From Ectopseudomonas mendocina (GTDB lineage Bacteria; Pseudomonadota; Gammaproteobacteria; Pseudomonadales; Pseudomonadaceae): a stretch of 64,000 nucleotides of DNA. Position 1 is the stretch's first letter. Every line of letters starts with the position of its first letter. This document shows, in pieces, positions 20,420 to 29,176 of the stretch. The DNA is taken from positions 1 through 64,000 of the forward strand of contig NZ_SCFY01000008.1 of the NCBI RefSeq assembly GCF_007049795.1, read 5' to 3'. The notes beneath the pieces were generated by a model. That model saw nothing but the letters and a program-made list of their open reading frames with translations. It was not told the DNA's origin and made no database searches. The position numbers and the translations under genes are program-made.

Positions 20420-21861
20420 CAGGCCGCCCCTCCGAAAACGTCGATATCGGCGAATACGCAGGCCGGCGAGGCGTGCCCCACGCGAATCACCTGATTGGGT
20501 TCACCCTTGCCGCAATAGGGTGTTCCCATCACCTCGAAGGTGCTGGTGTCCCCCACCGCGCGCAGGTTGCGCCAGAACCGCGAGCTGATGCCTCGGTAAT
20601 TTGGGTTCTTCACCACGCCCTTGAGTTCGCCGTTTTCAATCAGTTGGCCCCACTCGCAGCCGAACTGGAATTTGTTGCGCGCGTCGTCGATCGACCAGGA
20701 GCGGTTGTTGCTCATCAGAATCCCGCGTTCGATACCGCCAATCAGTTCGGCCAGTGGCTGATCGCCTGGCTCCAGATTGAGATTGGCCATACGGTCGATG
20801 GGCGGCCGGTTCCAGCTGCAGGCGCGGCTGTTGGCCACGCCTGGCAAGCCGCTGCGCCATTGCGACAGCGCGCCGCCGAGCGGACGCTGAAGGATGCCGT
20901 CTCGGATCAGTAGCTGCCGTTCGGCCGGCGTGCCGTCATCGTCATGGCGGTAGCTGGACAACTCTCCAGGCACATCCGGATCGAAGCTGACATTGAGCAG
21001 CGGCGAGCCATATTGGTAATGCCCGAAATCGCTCTGACGGATAAAGCTGGTGCCGGCGAAATTGCGCTCGTCACCGAGGATGCGGTCCAGCTCCAGCGGA
21101 TGGCCGATGGATTCGTGAATCTGCAGAATCATCTGATCCGGCATCAACAGCAGGTCACGCGAACCGTTCGGGGTGTTGGGCGCCAGCAGCAGTTGCAATG
21201 CTTCGTCGGCGATACGAGCGGCGCTGCCGATCACACCCAACTGCTGCAACACCTCGGCGCCGCCCTGGCGCGCCAGATGCGTGCCGCCGAAGCTGCGGCT
21301 CTGGCTGTCGTGTTCGTCGCTGGCGGTAACGCCCACCTGCGGGAACACATAACACTGGGCACGGCGCAGGCAGGCGCCCGCGCTGTTGAGAAATATCTGC
21401 TCATGGCAAGTGAACGTCAGCCCGACATGGCTATCGACCAGGCGCGCATCGCGGGGAATCAATGCCGACTCTGCCATCAACAGCTCGAACCAGTGGGCAG
21501 CCCCCGCCAACGGCTGCTCGTAGCCTGGCATCACATCGTCGCTGTGCTCGGCGGGGTACGGCAGGCTGCCGAGATCCAGCAGGTTATGCCCAGCCAAGGT
21601 GCGTGCCATCTGCTCGGCGTGCTCCAGTGCAGCCTGCAAGCCAGCCTGGCTGAGATCAATGGTGGCCGCATAGGCTTCGACACCGGCGATACGCACTGTG
21701 AGCATGGCACCAGCATCGTCGACGAAGGAAGGCGCCTGCGCCACACGCCGCCGCACCCAGTAGCATTCCCTGCTCTCGCGCACATGGCGCAGCGACCAGT
21801 AGTCGGCAGTGGATTTCAGCGCGGCGAAGCGGCGTTTGAGGGTGTCGCTGAGGGCGAACAT
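20419..21861 (-). CDS. TldD-like metallopeptidase
   Basis: This 480-residue protein carries the TldD metal-binding motif HESIGH (HExxxH) in LQIHESIGHPLELDRI, and further family motifs near the C terminus (NPNYRGISSRFWRNL…TPYCGKGEPNQ). Start MFALSD (21861) has GGAGG upstream; a longer frame to 21906 looks non-coding. It forms an operon with the TldE-like gene. It lacks an obvious precursor-peptide neighbour. Confidence 0.83.
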   Translation of the reverse strand: MFALSDTLKRRFAALKSTADYWSLRHVRESRECYWVRRRVAQAPSFVDDAGAMLTVRIAGVEAYAATIDLSQAGLQAALEHAEQMARTLAGHNLLDLGSLPYPAEHSDDVMPGYEQPLAGAAHWFELLMAESALIPRDARLVDSHVGLTFTCHEQIFLNSAGACLRRAQCYVFPQVGVTASDEHDSQSRSFGGTHLARQGGAEVLQQLGVIGSAARIADEALQLLLAPNTPNGSRDLLLMPDQMILQIHESIGHPLELDRILGDERNFAGTSFIRQSDFGHYQYGSPLLNVSFDPDVPGELSSYRHDDDGTPAERQLLIRDGILQRPLGGALSQWRSGLPGVANSRACSWNRPPIDRMANLNLEPGDQPLAELIGGIERGILMSNNRSWSIDDARNKFQFGCEWGQLIENGELKGVVKNPNYRGISSRFWRNLRAVGDTSTFEVMGTPYCGKGEPNQVIRVGHASPACVFADIDVFGGAA

Positions 21862-21931
21862 CGAGCCTCCTTGGCGTGCGAACAAAGGAGGCCAGTATGG
21901 GAACAAGCACGCGCCGGGATCAACCGCGTGC

Positions 21932-22081
21932 TCAGCCCGGCGTCCCCAACCCCGCCGCGCTCATGAACTGGCGCAGCAGCCAGGCCACGATGCCCAGCGC
22001 GGTGACGCTGCAGGCCCAGATCAGCACCAGCCAACCCAGACGCTGCCACAGCGGTTTTTTATCCTGCTCGACCTTGGTCAT
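21932..22081 (-). CDS. DUF2474 small membrane protein of the Cio oxidase
   Basis: A 49-codon frame starts 11 bp after the cioB stop. The product MTKVEQDKKPLWQRLGWLVL… has a basic start, one transmembrane helix (about residues 15-37) and a short tail. It matches the DUF2474 family, found next to cyanide-insensitive bd-type oxidases. By analogy with CydX in cytochrome bd it may stabilise the oxidase; that role is inferred. Confidence 0.85.
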   Translation of the reverse strand: MTKVEQDKKPLWQRLGWLVLIWACSVTALGIVAWLLRQFMSAAGLGTPG

Positions 22082-22091
22082 TTCACGCCCC

Positions 22092-23099
22092 TCAGTGGTA
22101 GCCATCATCCACCGTCACCTTGCCGCGAAACACGTAATAGCTCCAGGCGGTGTACATCAGGATGAAGGGGATGATGAACAGCGCGCCCACCAGCATGAAG
22201 CCCTGGCTCTGCGGCGGCGCGGCGGCGTCCCAGATACTTATCGACGGCGGAATCACGTTCGGCCACAGGCTGATGCCCAGGCCGCTGTAGCCGAGGAAGA
22301 TCAGCGCCAGGGTGAGCAGAAATGGCGAGTAATTGCGATTGTTGGCCACCGAGCGCAGCAGTGCGTATGTGCACAGCAACACCAGCACGGGCACCGGCAT
22401 GAACCAGAACAGGTTCGGCAGACTGAACCAACGCTCGGCGATCGCCGGGTGCTCGAACGGCGTCCACAGACTGACGATACCGGTCACGGCCAGCACCACG
22501 AACACCAGTGGCCGCGCCATGTCATGCATCTGCTGTTGCAGGCGACCTTCGGTTTTCATGATCAGCCAGGTGCAGCCGAGCAGCGCATAGGCAACGATCA
22601 GCGCCAGGCCGCAGAACACCGAGAACGGTGTCAGCCAGTCGAACGCACCACCAGCGAAACTGCGATTGACCACCTCGAAACCGTCGATATAGGCACCTAG
22701 TGCCACGCCTTGGAAGAAGGTGGCAGTCAGCGAGCCGCCGATGAAGGCCTTATCCCACAGATGGCGCTTGGCGGCCTTGGCCTTGAAGCGAAACTCAAAG
22801 GCCACACCACGGAAGATCAGCCCCAGCAACATCAGGATCAGCGGCAGATAAAGCGCGTCGAGTACCACCGCATAGGCCAGCGGGAAGGCGCCGAACAGGC
22901 CGGCACCGCCGAGTACCAGCCAGGTCTCGTTGCCGTCCCAGACCGGTGCGACGGTGTTCATCATCACGTCGCGCTCGCCGTCGTCACGGACGAAGGGAAA
23001 GAGGATGCCGATACCCAGATCGAAGCCATCCATCACCACGTACATCATTACGCCAAAGGCGATGATCACCGCCCAGATCAGCGGAAGGTCGATACCCAT
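22092..23099 (-). CDS. cioB: Cyanide-insensitive quinol oxidase subunit II
   Basis: The 335-residue membrane protein is a CydB-type subunit with eight or nine hydrophobic segments (start MGIDLPLIWAVIIAFGVMMY). It partners CioA in a bd-type quinol oxidase that reduces O2 to water and resists cyanide. The start is 2 bp from the cioA stop, so the genes are co-transcribed. The length equals that of P. aeruginosa CioB as I know it. Confidence 0.94.
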   Translation of the reverse strand: MGIDLPLIWAVIIAFGVMMYVVMDGFDLGIGILFPFVRDDGERDVMMNTVAPVWDGNETWLVLGGAGLFGAFPLAYAVVLDALYLPLILMLLGLIFRGVAFEFRFKAKAAKRHLWDKAFIGGSLTATFFQGVALGAYIDGFEVVNRSFAGGAFDWLTPFSVFCGLALIVAYALLGCTWLIMKTEGRLQQQMHDMARPLVFVVLAVTGIVSLWTPFEHPAIAERWFSLPNLFWFMPVPVLVLLCTYALLRSVANNRNYSPFLLTLALIFLGYSGLGISLWPNVIPPSISIWDAAAPPQSQGFMLVGALFIIPFILMYTAWSYYVFRGKVTVDDGYH

Positions 23100-23101
23100 G
23101 T

Positions 23102-24541
23102 TCAGCTCCTCTCCGGCAAGGTGTCGGTTTCACCATCTTCCAGGCCTTCTTCAGCCGCCGACAGCGGACGCGCTGGCGTACGCGGCTGGCCTGGCCCACC
23201 TTCGGACGTTTCCTTGCCCTCGTCGATCTTCGGCCCCTTGCGCACCAGGCGCAGCATGTAGCCGATGCCCGCGCCGAAGAGTACGAAATAGACCACCACG
23301 AACAGCGCCAGTGTAAAGCCCAACTGCGCCGCGCTATGCCCTGACGAAGCATCGGCGGTACGCATCAGCCCATGGATGATCCACGGCTGACGGCCGATCT
23401 CGGTGGTGTACCAGCCGGCGAGAATGGCGATGATCCCGCTCGGCCCCATCCACACCGCCAGGTGCAGGAACGGCCGACAGGTGTATAGCCGCTCGCCACG
23501 GCGCAGCCAGGTACCCCACAGACCGGTGAGGATCATCATCAGGCCCATCGCGACCATGATGCGGAAGGTCCAGAACACGATAGTGGAATTGGCGCGGTCT
23601 TCCGGCGGGAAGTCCTTCAGTGCCGGCACCTGTTTATCCAGGCTGTGGGTCAGGATCAGGCTACCGAGCGCCGGGATTTCCACCTTGAAGCGGGTTTCCT
23701 CACGCTGCATATCCGGCCAGCCAAAGAGGATCAGCGGGGTCGGCTCGTCGCCGATGTTCTCCCAGTGGCCCTCGATGGCGGCGATCTTCGCGGGTTGGTA
23801 CTTGAGCGTGTTGAGGCCATGCAGGTCACCGATGAAGGCCTGTACCGGTGCCACCAGCAGGGCCATCCACAGCGCCATCGACAGCATCTTGCGGATCGCC
23901 GGGTTGTCACGCCCGCGCAGCAGGTGCCAGGCCGCCGAAGCGCCGACGAAGAAGGCGGTGGCAAGGAACGCCGCGGTCGCCATATGCGCCAAGCGATAAG
24001 GGAACGATGGGTTGAAGACCACGGCGAACCAGTCCACCGGGATCACCCGGCCATCGATGATCTCAAAGCCCTGCGGCGTGTGCATCCAGCTGTTGGAGGC
24101 GAGAATCCAGAAGGTCGAGATCAGCGTGCCGATGGCCACCATCACCGTGGAGAAGAAGTGCAGGCCAGGCCCGACGCGGTTCCAGCCGAACAGCATGACG
24201 CCGAGGAATCCCGCTTCGAGGAAGAACGCGGTGAGCACCTCGTAGGTCAGCAGCGGCCCGGTGACCGCCCCGGCAAAGTCGGAGAAGGCACTCCAGTTGG
24301 TGCCGAACTGATAGGCCATGACCAGGCCGGAGACCACGCCCATGCCGAAGTTGACTGCGAATATCTTCGACCAGAAGTGGTAGAGATCGCGGTACAGCGT
24401 GTTGCTGGTCTTCAACCACAGACCTTCGAGCACCGCCAGGTAGCTGGCCAAACCAATGGTGATGGCCGGGAAGACGATGTGGAAGGAAATGGTGAAGGCA
24501 AACTGGATTCGGGCGAGATCAAGCGCCTCTAGGCCGAACAT
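23102..24541 (-). CDS. cioA: Cyanide-insensitive quinol oxidase subunit I
   Basis: The 479-residue CydA-type subunit carries the haem ligands and quinol site of the bd-type oxidase. It has the family N terminus (LDLARIQFAFTISFHIVFPAI…) and a short quinol loop typical of the CIO subgroup. It acts in the cytoplasmic membrane as terminal oxidase. The exact ANR box 145 bp upstream implies control by oxygen. First gene of the cioAB-DUF2474 operon. Confidence 0.94.
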   Translation of the reverse strand: MFGLEALDLARIQFAFTISFHIVFPAITIGLASYLAVLEGLWLKTSNTLYRDLYHFWSKIFAVNFGMGVVSGLVMAYQFGTNWSAFSDFAGAVTGPLLTYEVLTAFFLEAGFLGVMLFGWNRVGPGLHFFSTVMVAIGTLISTFWILASNSWMHTPQGFEIIDGRVIPVDWFAVVFNPSFPYRLAHMATAAFLATAFFVGASAAWHLLRGRDNPAIRKMLSMALWMALLVAPVQAFIGDLHGLNTLKYQPAKIAAIEGHWENIGDEPTPLILFGWPDMQREETRFKVEIPALGSLILTHSLDKQVPALKDFPPEDRANSTIVFWTFRIMVAMGLMMILTGLWGTWLRRGERLYTCRPFLHLAVWMGPSGIIAILAGWYTTEIGRQPWIIHGLMRTADASSGHSAAQLGFTLALFVVVYFVLFGAGIGYMLRLVRKGPKIDEGKETSEGGPGQPRTPARPLSAAEEGLEDGETDTLPERS

Positions 24542-24685
24542 GTCACATCCTCATTCAGGGTTATTTCGGCCCCAGCACGCAAGCCGATCCATAGACTCCA
24601 GGTCTTGGAGTCAAACGAACTGAAATTGTTCTTATGGAAATGAAATGCAGCTGAGAAGCTGCTGAGTAAAGCGCGAAAAGGCGTA

Positions 24686-24699
24686 TTGATCTGGATCAA
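24686..24699. promoter_or_regulatory. ANR/FNR box upstream of cioA
   Basis: TTGATCTGGATCAA is an exact match to the ANR/FNR consensus TTGAT-N4-ATCAA. In P. aeruginosa ANR represses cioAB under low oxygen. The rest of the 527-bp gap (24542-25068) holds a REP half-site near 24797-24820, a minus-strand terminator and a long repeat. Confidence 0.8.
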
Positions 24700-24832
24700 T
24701 GCGCACTAAAAGACTAGCCGCTAAAGGCATAACCGGCGCTGTGGTGATTTGCCGCGCGACAGGCCACCGCAGCAACCACTCATTGCAGGCGGTCATCGCG
24801 GCTAAAGCCCCTCCTACAGCCAGGCGGCGCGC

Positions 24833-24867
24833 AAAAAAAGGGCGGCCACGCGCTACGCGGGCCGCCC
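24833..24867 (-). terminator. Rho-independent terminator for the thiolase transcript
   Basis: On the minus strand GGGCGGCC and GGCCGCCC pair around a 12-nt loop and run into seven T residues. It faces leftwards, so it would end the thiolase transcript from 25069 after passing through the long repeat at 24885-25026. Confidence 0.85.
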
Positions 24868-24884
24868 AAATCACGGAGTTGCTT

Positions 24885-25026
24885 AGAGCCTGGTCACGGC
24901 CTTGCTAGCTAGGGCCATACAAGGCAAAAACAGGCGAGGAAGCGCAGTTTACGAGCTGTAAATGAGCATTCCGAGCCTGTTTTTAACGCAGTAGGGCCGA
25001 CGCACAGCAGGTCGTGAACAGGTTCT
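24885..25026 (+). repeat. Long palindromic repeat, copy A
   Basis: A 142-bp imperfect palindrome. The outer arms are AGAGCCTGGTCAC and GTGAACAGGTTCT; the inner arms AAAAACAGGC and GCCTGTTTTT. The core contains GCGCAGTTTAC and GTAAATGAGCATTC. Copies B (60711) and C (58038, opposite orientation) share this layout. Here it lies in the 3' untranslated region of the thiolase gene. Confidence 0.85.
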
Positions 25027-25068
25027 TACATCGAGTGATCGCGATGACTTGCAACCACCCGTATTGGA

Positions 25069-26346
25069 TTACCGTTCGAGGATAGCGGTCACACCCTGAC
25101 CGCCAGCCGCGCATATGGAGATCAGTCCGCGTCCCTCACCGGCCACCGACAGCAGCTTGGCCAGGTTGGCGACGATACGCCCGCCGGTGGCCGCGAACGG
25201 GTGGCCGGCAGCCAGAGAACTGCCCTTGACGTTCATCTTGCTGCGGTCGATGGTCCCCAGTGCGCCGTCCAAACCCAGGCGCTCCTTGCAGTAGTCGGCG
25301 TCCTCCCAGGCCTTGAGCGTGCACAGCACCTGGGCGGCGAAGGCCTCGTGGATCTCGTAGTAGTCGAAGTCCTGCAGGGTCAGGCCGTTGCGCGCCAGCA
25401 GGCGCGGCACCGCATAGACCGGCGCCATCAGCAGGCCCTCCTTGCCCTGGACGAAATCCACCGCCGCCGCTTCGCCGTCGCGCAGGTAGGCCAGCACCGG
25501 CAGGCCGCGGGCCTTGGCCCATTCCTCGCTGGCCAGCAGCACCAGCGAGGCGCCATCGGTCAGCGGCGTGGAGTTGGCCGGGGTCAACGTGCCGCGCGGT
25601 CCGCGTTCGAAACAGGGCTTGAGGGTCGCAAGCTTCTCCGCGCTGATGTCCGGGCGCAGGTTCTGGTCGCGGGTCAGACCGAGAAACGGCGTCATCAGGT
25701 CATCGTGCCAACCCTCGGCGTAGGCCGCCGCGAGCTTCTGGTGACTGGCCAGTGCCAGATGATCCTGCTCGTCACGCGGGATGGCCCAGCGCTGCGCCAT
25801 CAGCTCGCAATGCTCGCCCATCGACAAGCCGGTGCGCGGCTCGCCATTGCGTGGAATGTGCGGAGCCAGGTGGCGCGGACGAATCTTCAGCAGACTCTTG
25901 ATCTTGTCGCCGGTGCTCTTGCTGCGATTGGCTTCCAGCAGAATCTGCCGTAGCCCCTCGTTGACGCCGATGGGCGCGTCGGAGGTGGTATCGACGCCAC
26001 CAGCGATGCCGCAGTCGATCTGCCCAAGAGCGATCTTGTTGGCCACCAGAATCGCCGCTTCCAGTCCGGTGCCGCAGGCCTGCTGCAGGTCGTAGGCCGG
26101 CGTCTCCGGCGCCAGGCGCGAGCCCAGCACGCATTCACGGGTCAGGTTGAAGTCCCGCGAGTGCTTGAGCACGGCCCCGGCCACCACCTCACCGAGGCGC
26201 TCGCCATGCAGATTGAAGCGCTCCACCAGCCCTTCGAGGGCGCTGGTCAGCATTTCCTGATTGCTCGCCCTGGCGTAGACGGTGTTGGAACGCGCGAACG
26301 GGATACGGTTGCCGCCTACGATGGCGACCCGGCGCAACTGGGTCAT
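25069..26346 (-). CDS. Acetyl-CoA C-acyltransferase (thiolase)
   Basis: The 425-residue thiolase has the acyl-accepting cysteine in QQACGTGLEA, the HEAFAAQ motif, the substrate-binding GHPFAATGGR, and a C-terminal catalytic cysteine in SICAAGGQG (a variant of the usual CxGGG). It should cleave or form 3-ketoacyl-CoA. It diverges from the FabG4-like gene, and with the MaoC-like and AraC genes nearby forms an acyl-chain cluster that I also know in P. aeruginosa. Confidence 0.9.
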   Translation of the reverse strand: MTQLRRVAIVGGNRIPFARSNTVYARASNQEMLTSALEGLVERFNLHGERLGEVVAGAVLKHSRDFNLTRECVLGSRLAPETPAYDLQQACGTGLEAAILVANKIALGQIDCGIAGGVDTTSDAPIGVNEGLRQILLEANRSKSTGDKIKSLLKIRPRHLAPHIPRNGEPRTGLSMGEHCELMAQRWAIPRDEQDHLALASHQKLAAAYAEGWHDDLMTPFLGLTRDQNLRPDISAEKLATLKPCFERGPRGTLTPANSTPLTDGASLVLLASEEWAKARGLPVLAYLRDGEAAAVDFVQGKEGLLMAPVYAVPRLLARNGLTLQDFDYYEIHEAFAAQVLCTLKAWEDADYCKERLGLDGALGTIDRSKMNVKGSSLAAGHPFAATGGRIVANLAKLLSVAGEGRGLISICAAGGQGVTAILER

Positions 26347-26432
26347 GTGGACTCCTTGCTGGTCGAGAAATCGAAGAAACCTGTGGCGAACTATTGCCCG
26401 TCAGCCGGTTCCCAGAAACATGAGGCATACAC

Positions 26433-26459
26433 TTTAGCCCTATGGTCGTACAGGCTAAA
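26433..26459. promoter_or_regulatory. Inverted repeat in the thiolase/fabG-like divergent promoter
   Basis: TTTAGCC and GGCTAAA form a perfect 7-bp inverted repeat with a 13-nt spacer, roughly mid-way between the two divergent start codons. The position suits a shared operator. The regulator is unknown. Confidence 0.4.
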
Positions 26460-26514
26460 CCTTGAATAGCCGCGTACAGTGACACGACTTTCGATTCGCC
26501 CGCAGGAGCTCTTC

Positions 26515-27870
26515 ATGTCTGATCGTTACCTCGCCTTCGCCAACTCCTCCACCGGCCGCCGTCTGGTTGGCGCCCTCGGTCTGCCGGCGCCTGTGCGTCT
26601 GGAACGTTGGATGGCCGGCCGCGTACGACCGATCGACGGGGCCCTGCTGTTCGGCGGTGAAGGCGACCTGGTCAAGGCCATCCAGCCTTTCGCCAGCAAG
26701 TTCACGGATCAGTTGTTCGCCGCGCGCGACGGCCAGCTCGACCTGCCCCGCTGGACTGCCGAGCACGGCCCCAAGCTCAAGGCGCTGGTCTTCGACGCCA
26801 GCCACCTGACCCGTTTCGAGCAGTTGATCGAGCTGCGCGACTTCTTCCAGCCCGCCCTCAAGGGTCTGGCCAACAGCCCTCGTGTGGTAGTGCTGGGGCG
26901 TGCGCCCGAGTCGCTCAAAGACCCAATCGCCGCCAGCGTGCAGCGCTCACTGGAAGGTTTTACCCGCTCGCTGGGCAAGGAGATTCGTCGCGGCGGGAGC
27001 GTGCAGTTGCTGTATGTCGGCAAGGGTGGCGAGCAGCAACTGGAAGGCGCGCTGCGCTTCTTCCTCTCGCCGAAGAGCGCTTACGTTTCCGGCCAGGTGC
27101 TGCGGCTCGGCGCCTGCAGTGAACAAGTCAGGGACTGGACGCGCCCGCTGGCCGGCAAGAAAGCGCTGGTCACCGGGGCCTCGCGCGGCATCGGTGCCTC
27201 CATCGCCGAAGTGCTCGCCCGTGACGGTGCCGAGGTGGTGCTACTCGACGTCCCCCAGGCTGCCGATGCCCTGCAGGCGCTGGCAGCACGTCTGGGTGGG
27301 CGGGCGGTGACCCTGGATATCTGCGCCGAGGATGCAGCGCAGCGCCTGGTCGAGGCGCTGCCCGAGGGTCTGGATATCGTCGTGCACAACGCCGGCATCA
27401 CCCGCGACAAGACCCTGGCGAAGATGAGCGATGCCTTCTGGAACTCGGTGATCGACGTCAACCTCAAGGCCCCGCAGGTGCTGACCCAGGCACTGCTAGA
27501 CGCCGACAAGCTGCACGACAACGGCCGCGTGGTGCTGATCGCCTCGATCAGCGGCATCGCCGGCAATATGGGTCAAACCAACTACGCGGTGAGCAAGGCC
27601 GGCGTGATCGGTCTGGCTCAGGCCTGGGCGCCGGCCCTGGCGAAGAAAGGCATCAGCATCAACGCGGTGGCACCTGGCTTTATCGAAACCCAGATGACCG
27701 CCGCCATTCCGCTAGGCATCCGCGAAGCGGGGCGACGGATGAACTCGATGAGTCAGGGTGGCCTGCCGCAGGACGTCGCCGAAGCCGTGGCCTGGTTCGC
27801 CCAGCCGGGTTCCGGCGCAGTGACTGCGCAGGTACTGCGCGTGTGCGGGCAAAGTTTGTTGGGAGCTTGA
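26515..27870 (+). CDS. FabG4-type 3-oxoacyl-ACP/CoA reductase
   Basis: The 451-residue protein has an N-terminal domain of about 200 residues with a degenerate Rossmann look, followed by a full SDR domain (TGASRGIGAS for cofactor, NNAG-like HNAGI, catalytic YAVSK). The size and two-part layout match high-molecular-weight FabG (FabG4), which reduces 3-oxoacyl thioesters with NADH. The start ATG 26515 follows CAGGAG. It is probably paired metabolically with the thiolase and the MaoC hydratase. Confidence 0.9.
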   Translation: MSDRYLAFANSSTGRRLVGALGLPAPVRLERWMAGRVRPIDGALLFGGEGDLVKAIQPFASKFTDQLFAARDGQLDLPRWTAEHGPKLKALVFDASHLTRFEQLIELRDFFQPALKGLANSPRVVVLGRAPESLKDPIAASVQRSLEGFTRSLGKEIRRGGSVQLLYVGKGGEQQLEGALRFFLSPKSAYVSGQVLRLGACSEQVRDWTRPLAGKKALVTGASRGIGASIAEVLARDGAEVVLLDVPQAADALQALAARLGGRAVTLDICAEDAAQRLVEALPEGLDIVVHNAGITRDKTLAKMSDAFWNSVIDVNLKAPQVLTQALLDADKLHDNGRVVLIASISGIAGNMGQTNYAVSKAGVIGLAQAWAPALAKKGISINAVAPGFIETQMTAAIPLGIREAGRRMNSMSQGGLPQDVAEAVAWFAQPGSGAVTAQVLRVCGQSLLGA

Positions 27871-27936
27871 GGCTGTTGCGATGTTGGGCCGAAGCGGATC
27901 GCCGCCTGGCCCACCCTAGGGTCACTAGTGACTATG

Positions 27937-27985
27937 TGTGGGAGGCGCTTCAGCGGCGACGGTCGCGGCTAAAGCCCCTCCCACA
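27937..27985. repeat. REP-type palindrome
   Basis: TGTGGGAGG and CCCCTCCCACA form the ends, with GCGGC-type inner hairpins. It lies between the convergent fabG-like and AraC genes. Confidence 0.78.
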
Positions 27986-27993
27986 GGATGGCA

Positions 27994-28986
27994 TCAACCT
28001 TTGCCGCGCTTGCGATACTCTACCGGCGTTTCCCCGACCCAGCGCTTGAACGCGCGGTAAAAGGTGCTCGGTTCGGAGAAGCCGGTACGCTCGACGATCA
28101 CTTCGATACGCTCGTCGGTCTTGAGCAATAGCTCCTTGGCCAGGCGGCAGCGGTAATCGGTGATCAGGTCGTTGAAACGCACCCCGGCCATGGCCAGGCG
28201 CTCGCGCAAGCGCCGCGCCGGCATGTTCAAGCGCGCCGCCACCTGCTCCAGGGTGGCGCCGCCATCGACCAGCAGTTCGGCAATCAGCTCGCGCACCTGG
28301 CGCACCAGGTCCAGCCTCTCCACTTCCGCCAACTGCCGCCGCGCCAGCGACTCGTGCATGCGCAGCAATTCCGGGGCGGCGTGGCGCGAGGCCTTGTCCA
28401 GCACTGCAGCGTCGAACAGCAGCGCACAATCCTCGGCGCCCAGACTTGCCGGGCAACCATAGACAGCCCGGTAGCGCTCAGCAGGCGCGCCCTCGGCATG
28501 CATGAAGCGCACTTCACGCGGGCGGAAATCGTTTTCGGTCAGTGCAGCGAACAGGCGGATCACAGCCCCTGCCAGCATCTCCGGAAAGTGCCGCGGCGTA
28601 TCAGCTTCCAGTCCCAGGGTCAGCACGGCCACGTCGCCTTCCACGTCCAGGCGCGCGCTGAGGGTGTCGGAAAGCAGGCGCACGTAGCGCAGCGCATGGC
28701 GCAGGCCAACGCCAAAGGTTTCACTGGAGAGAAACAGGTATTCCAGCAGCAGGCCATGGAAGGCAGGCAGGTGCTGCGCCAGGTACAGGCCGACATGCTC
28801 CTCGCCACACTCTTCGCTGGCGGCCTTCCAGAATGGCGCCTGGGCGGCATGAGGAAAGCGGCCAGCCGGCAGCCCACCAGGAGGCAGGCCAACGCGCACC
28901 AGCACGCGGTCAGGATCGGTTCCGCTGGCACGCAGGGCATCGATTACCGGGCGCATCAGCGCCACATCGTCGGTCAGATCACGCAT
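27994..28986 (-). CDS. AraC-family transcriptional regulator
   Basis: The 330-residue protein has the long N-terminal ligand domain of the OruR/ArgR-like AraC subgroup (Arabinose_bd-like) and a C-terminal double helix-turn-helix (GGATLEQVAARLNMPARRL; ERIEVIVERTGFSEPSTF; RWVGETPVEYRK). It lies among acyl-chain genes and may control them. It diverges from the MaoC-like gene. Confidence 0.88.
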   Translation of the reverse strand: MRDLTDDVALMRPVIDALRASGTDPDRVLVRVGLPPGGLPAGRFPHAAQAPFWKAASEECGEEHVGLYLAQHLPAFHGLLLEYLFLSSETFGVGLRHALRYVRLLSDTLSARLDVEGDVAVLTLGLEADTPRHFPEMLAGAVIRLFAALTENDFRPREVRFMHAEGAPAERYRAVYGCPASLGAEDCALLFDAAVLDKASRHAAPELLRMHESLARRQLAEVERLDLVRQVRELIAELLVDGGATLEQVAARLNMPARRLRERLAMAGVRFNDLITDYRCRLAKELLLKTDERIEVIVERTGFSEPSTFYRAFKRWVGETPVEYRKRGKG

Positions 28987-29176
28987 GATTCCTGCTGTTC
29001 TTCTTATTAGTGAGCATTATTCGTGAACGGCGCCATCTTAGGGTCAGCGAGCCACCGCGCGCAAACCGCGTCGCAGGTCGGATTGACTGGCCTGCACACA
29101 AGCTGGGCAGAACAGCCAATGCCAGCGTGGGTCTGAGGGTTAAGCTGCTGTCATTCATTCGCCAAGGAGTTCGCCA

